Assembly (NCBI GenBank): GCA_002366795.1
Contig: DFBX01000092.1
Location: forward strand, 1-64,000
Reading direction: 5' to 3'
DNA from: Rhodobacteraceae bacterium UBA3069
GTDB taxonomy: Bacteria > Pseudomonadota > Alphaproteobacteria > Rhodobacterales > Rhodobacteraceae
DNA: 64,000 bases
A program made the translations under genes and the position numbers. The notes under the pieces are model-generated. The model had not been told where the DNA came from. It was given only the letters and a program-made list of their open reading frames with translations, and made no database searches. This document shows positions 63,735 to 64,000 of the stretch, one piece after another; the stretch's first letter is position 1, and the number at the start of each line of letters is the position of its first letter.

Positions 63735-64000
63735 ACCAACCCCGGGGCGATCATACCATGTTCGACATCGACCACCTGTGCCGGGGCCGCGACATGCTGT
63801 TGAACCCGCTGCGCGTGATCGGGTTGACGCTTAATATCGGAATGCTGGCGATCGCCGGGTGGTTCCTGATTGCGCGAATGGACCTGCCGCCGGTCCAGAC
63901 CAAGGCGATACTGGCCGCGCTCTTTGCCATCCAATGTCTGCGGCCTTTGTGGCAACATCCCAATCAGGTGGTCGGGCGGGTGTTGGTCGCGCAGGACCAA
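63731..64000 (+). CDS. Membrane protein, N-terminal part (runs off right edge)
   Basis: The frame is open from the ATG at 63731 (MNQPRGDHTMFDIDHLCRG) to the end of the window, 90 codons. Two membrane helices are visible (VIGLTLNIGMLAIAGWFLI and AILAALFAIQCLRPLW). The start overlaps the stop of the previous gene (ATGA), so it belongs to the pyrB-downstream chain. It is too short to assign. Confidence 0.6.
   Translation, partial: MNQPRGDHTMFDIDHLCRGRDMLLNPLRVIGLTLNIGMLAIAGWFLIARMDLPPVQTKAILAALFAIQCLRPLWQHPNQVVGRVLVAQDQ

Overview
The window is a GC-rich, gene-dense stretch of chromosome from an alphaproteobacterium, most likely the Rhodobacterales (Roseobacter/Rhodobacter group). This rests on the gene order mesaconyl-CoA hydratase - DUF1737 - NnrU - malyl-CoA thioesterase - mdh - sucC - sucD - sucA - sucB - lpd, on aa3-type oxidase subunit IV, on ETF-ubiquinone oxidoreductase lying near ispE, and on family-typical proteins such as TIGR02302. 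I see no rRNA or tRNA gene, CRISPR array, prophage or insertion sequence. Nearly all of it is core genome.

Layout. 1-2.9 kb (minus): late steps of the ethylmalonyl-CoA pathway (mch, mcl2) with NnrU and DUF1737 genes between them. 3.2-4.4 kb: a small secreted protein and a TauE/SafE-type permease. 4.5-18.7 kb (plus): TCA-cycle block mdh, sucCD, sucAB and lpd, with several unrecognised exported-protein genes, a glycosyltransferase and a MAPEG protein placed between the enzyme genes. A striking double palindrome lies before sucC. 18.9-26.4 kb: a lipoprotein, a PPOX flavoprotein, plsC, ftsX and ftsE in an overlapping minus-strand operon, a zinc-ribbon membrane protein, and the large TIGR02302 protein. 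26.4-30.5 kb: lysA, a 37-residue lipoprotein, argH, a TlpA-like thioredoxin and tag. 30.6-33.8 kb: an EAL phosphodiesterase, phaA and phaB. 34-35.8 kb: a frameshifted VOC dioxygenase gene and a DMT transporter.

35.8-43.7 kb: DUF465, a tRNA1(Val)-type methyltransferase, DUF2007, a long-chain polyprenyl diphosphate synthase, ispE, a TPR protein, a membrane-bound LytTR regulator and ETF-QO. 43.9-53 kb: greA, a membrane protein, azlCD, a lipoprotein, oxidase subunit IV, a DUF6173-like protein, an MBL hydrolase, an acyl-CoA dehydrogenase, a threonylcarbamoyl-AMP synthase and YqgE. 53-60.9 kb: a DsbD-like periplasmic protein, an RND efflux pair, moaB, a secreted protein and a uracil-DNA glycosylase without the usual Fe-S cysteines. 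61-64 kb: pyrB followed by a chain of small membrane proteins, two of them PH-like, running off the right edge.

The genes together describe aerobic carbon metabolism: acetyl-CoA either enters the TCA cycle or, through PhaA and PhaB, becomes 3-hydroxybutyryl-CoA for polyhydroxybutyrate and the ethylmalonyl-CoA pathway, whose last enzymes lie at the left edge. Electrons from acyl-CoA oxidation reach ubiquinone through ETF-QO, and the quinone tail comes from the polyprenyl synthase fed by the IspE pathway. No complete undescribed system is obvious. The best leads are regulatory DNA (the sucC double palindrome, a site shared by phaA and phaB) and the unknown exported proteins inside the suc operon.
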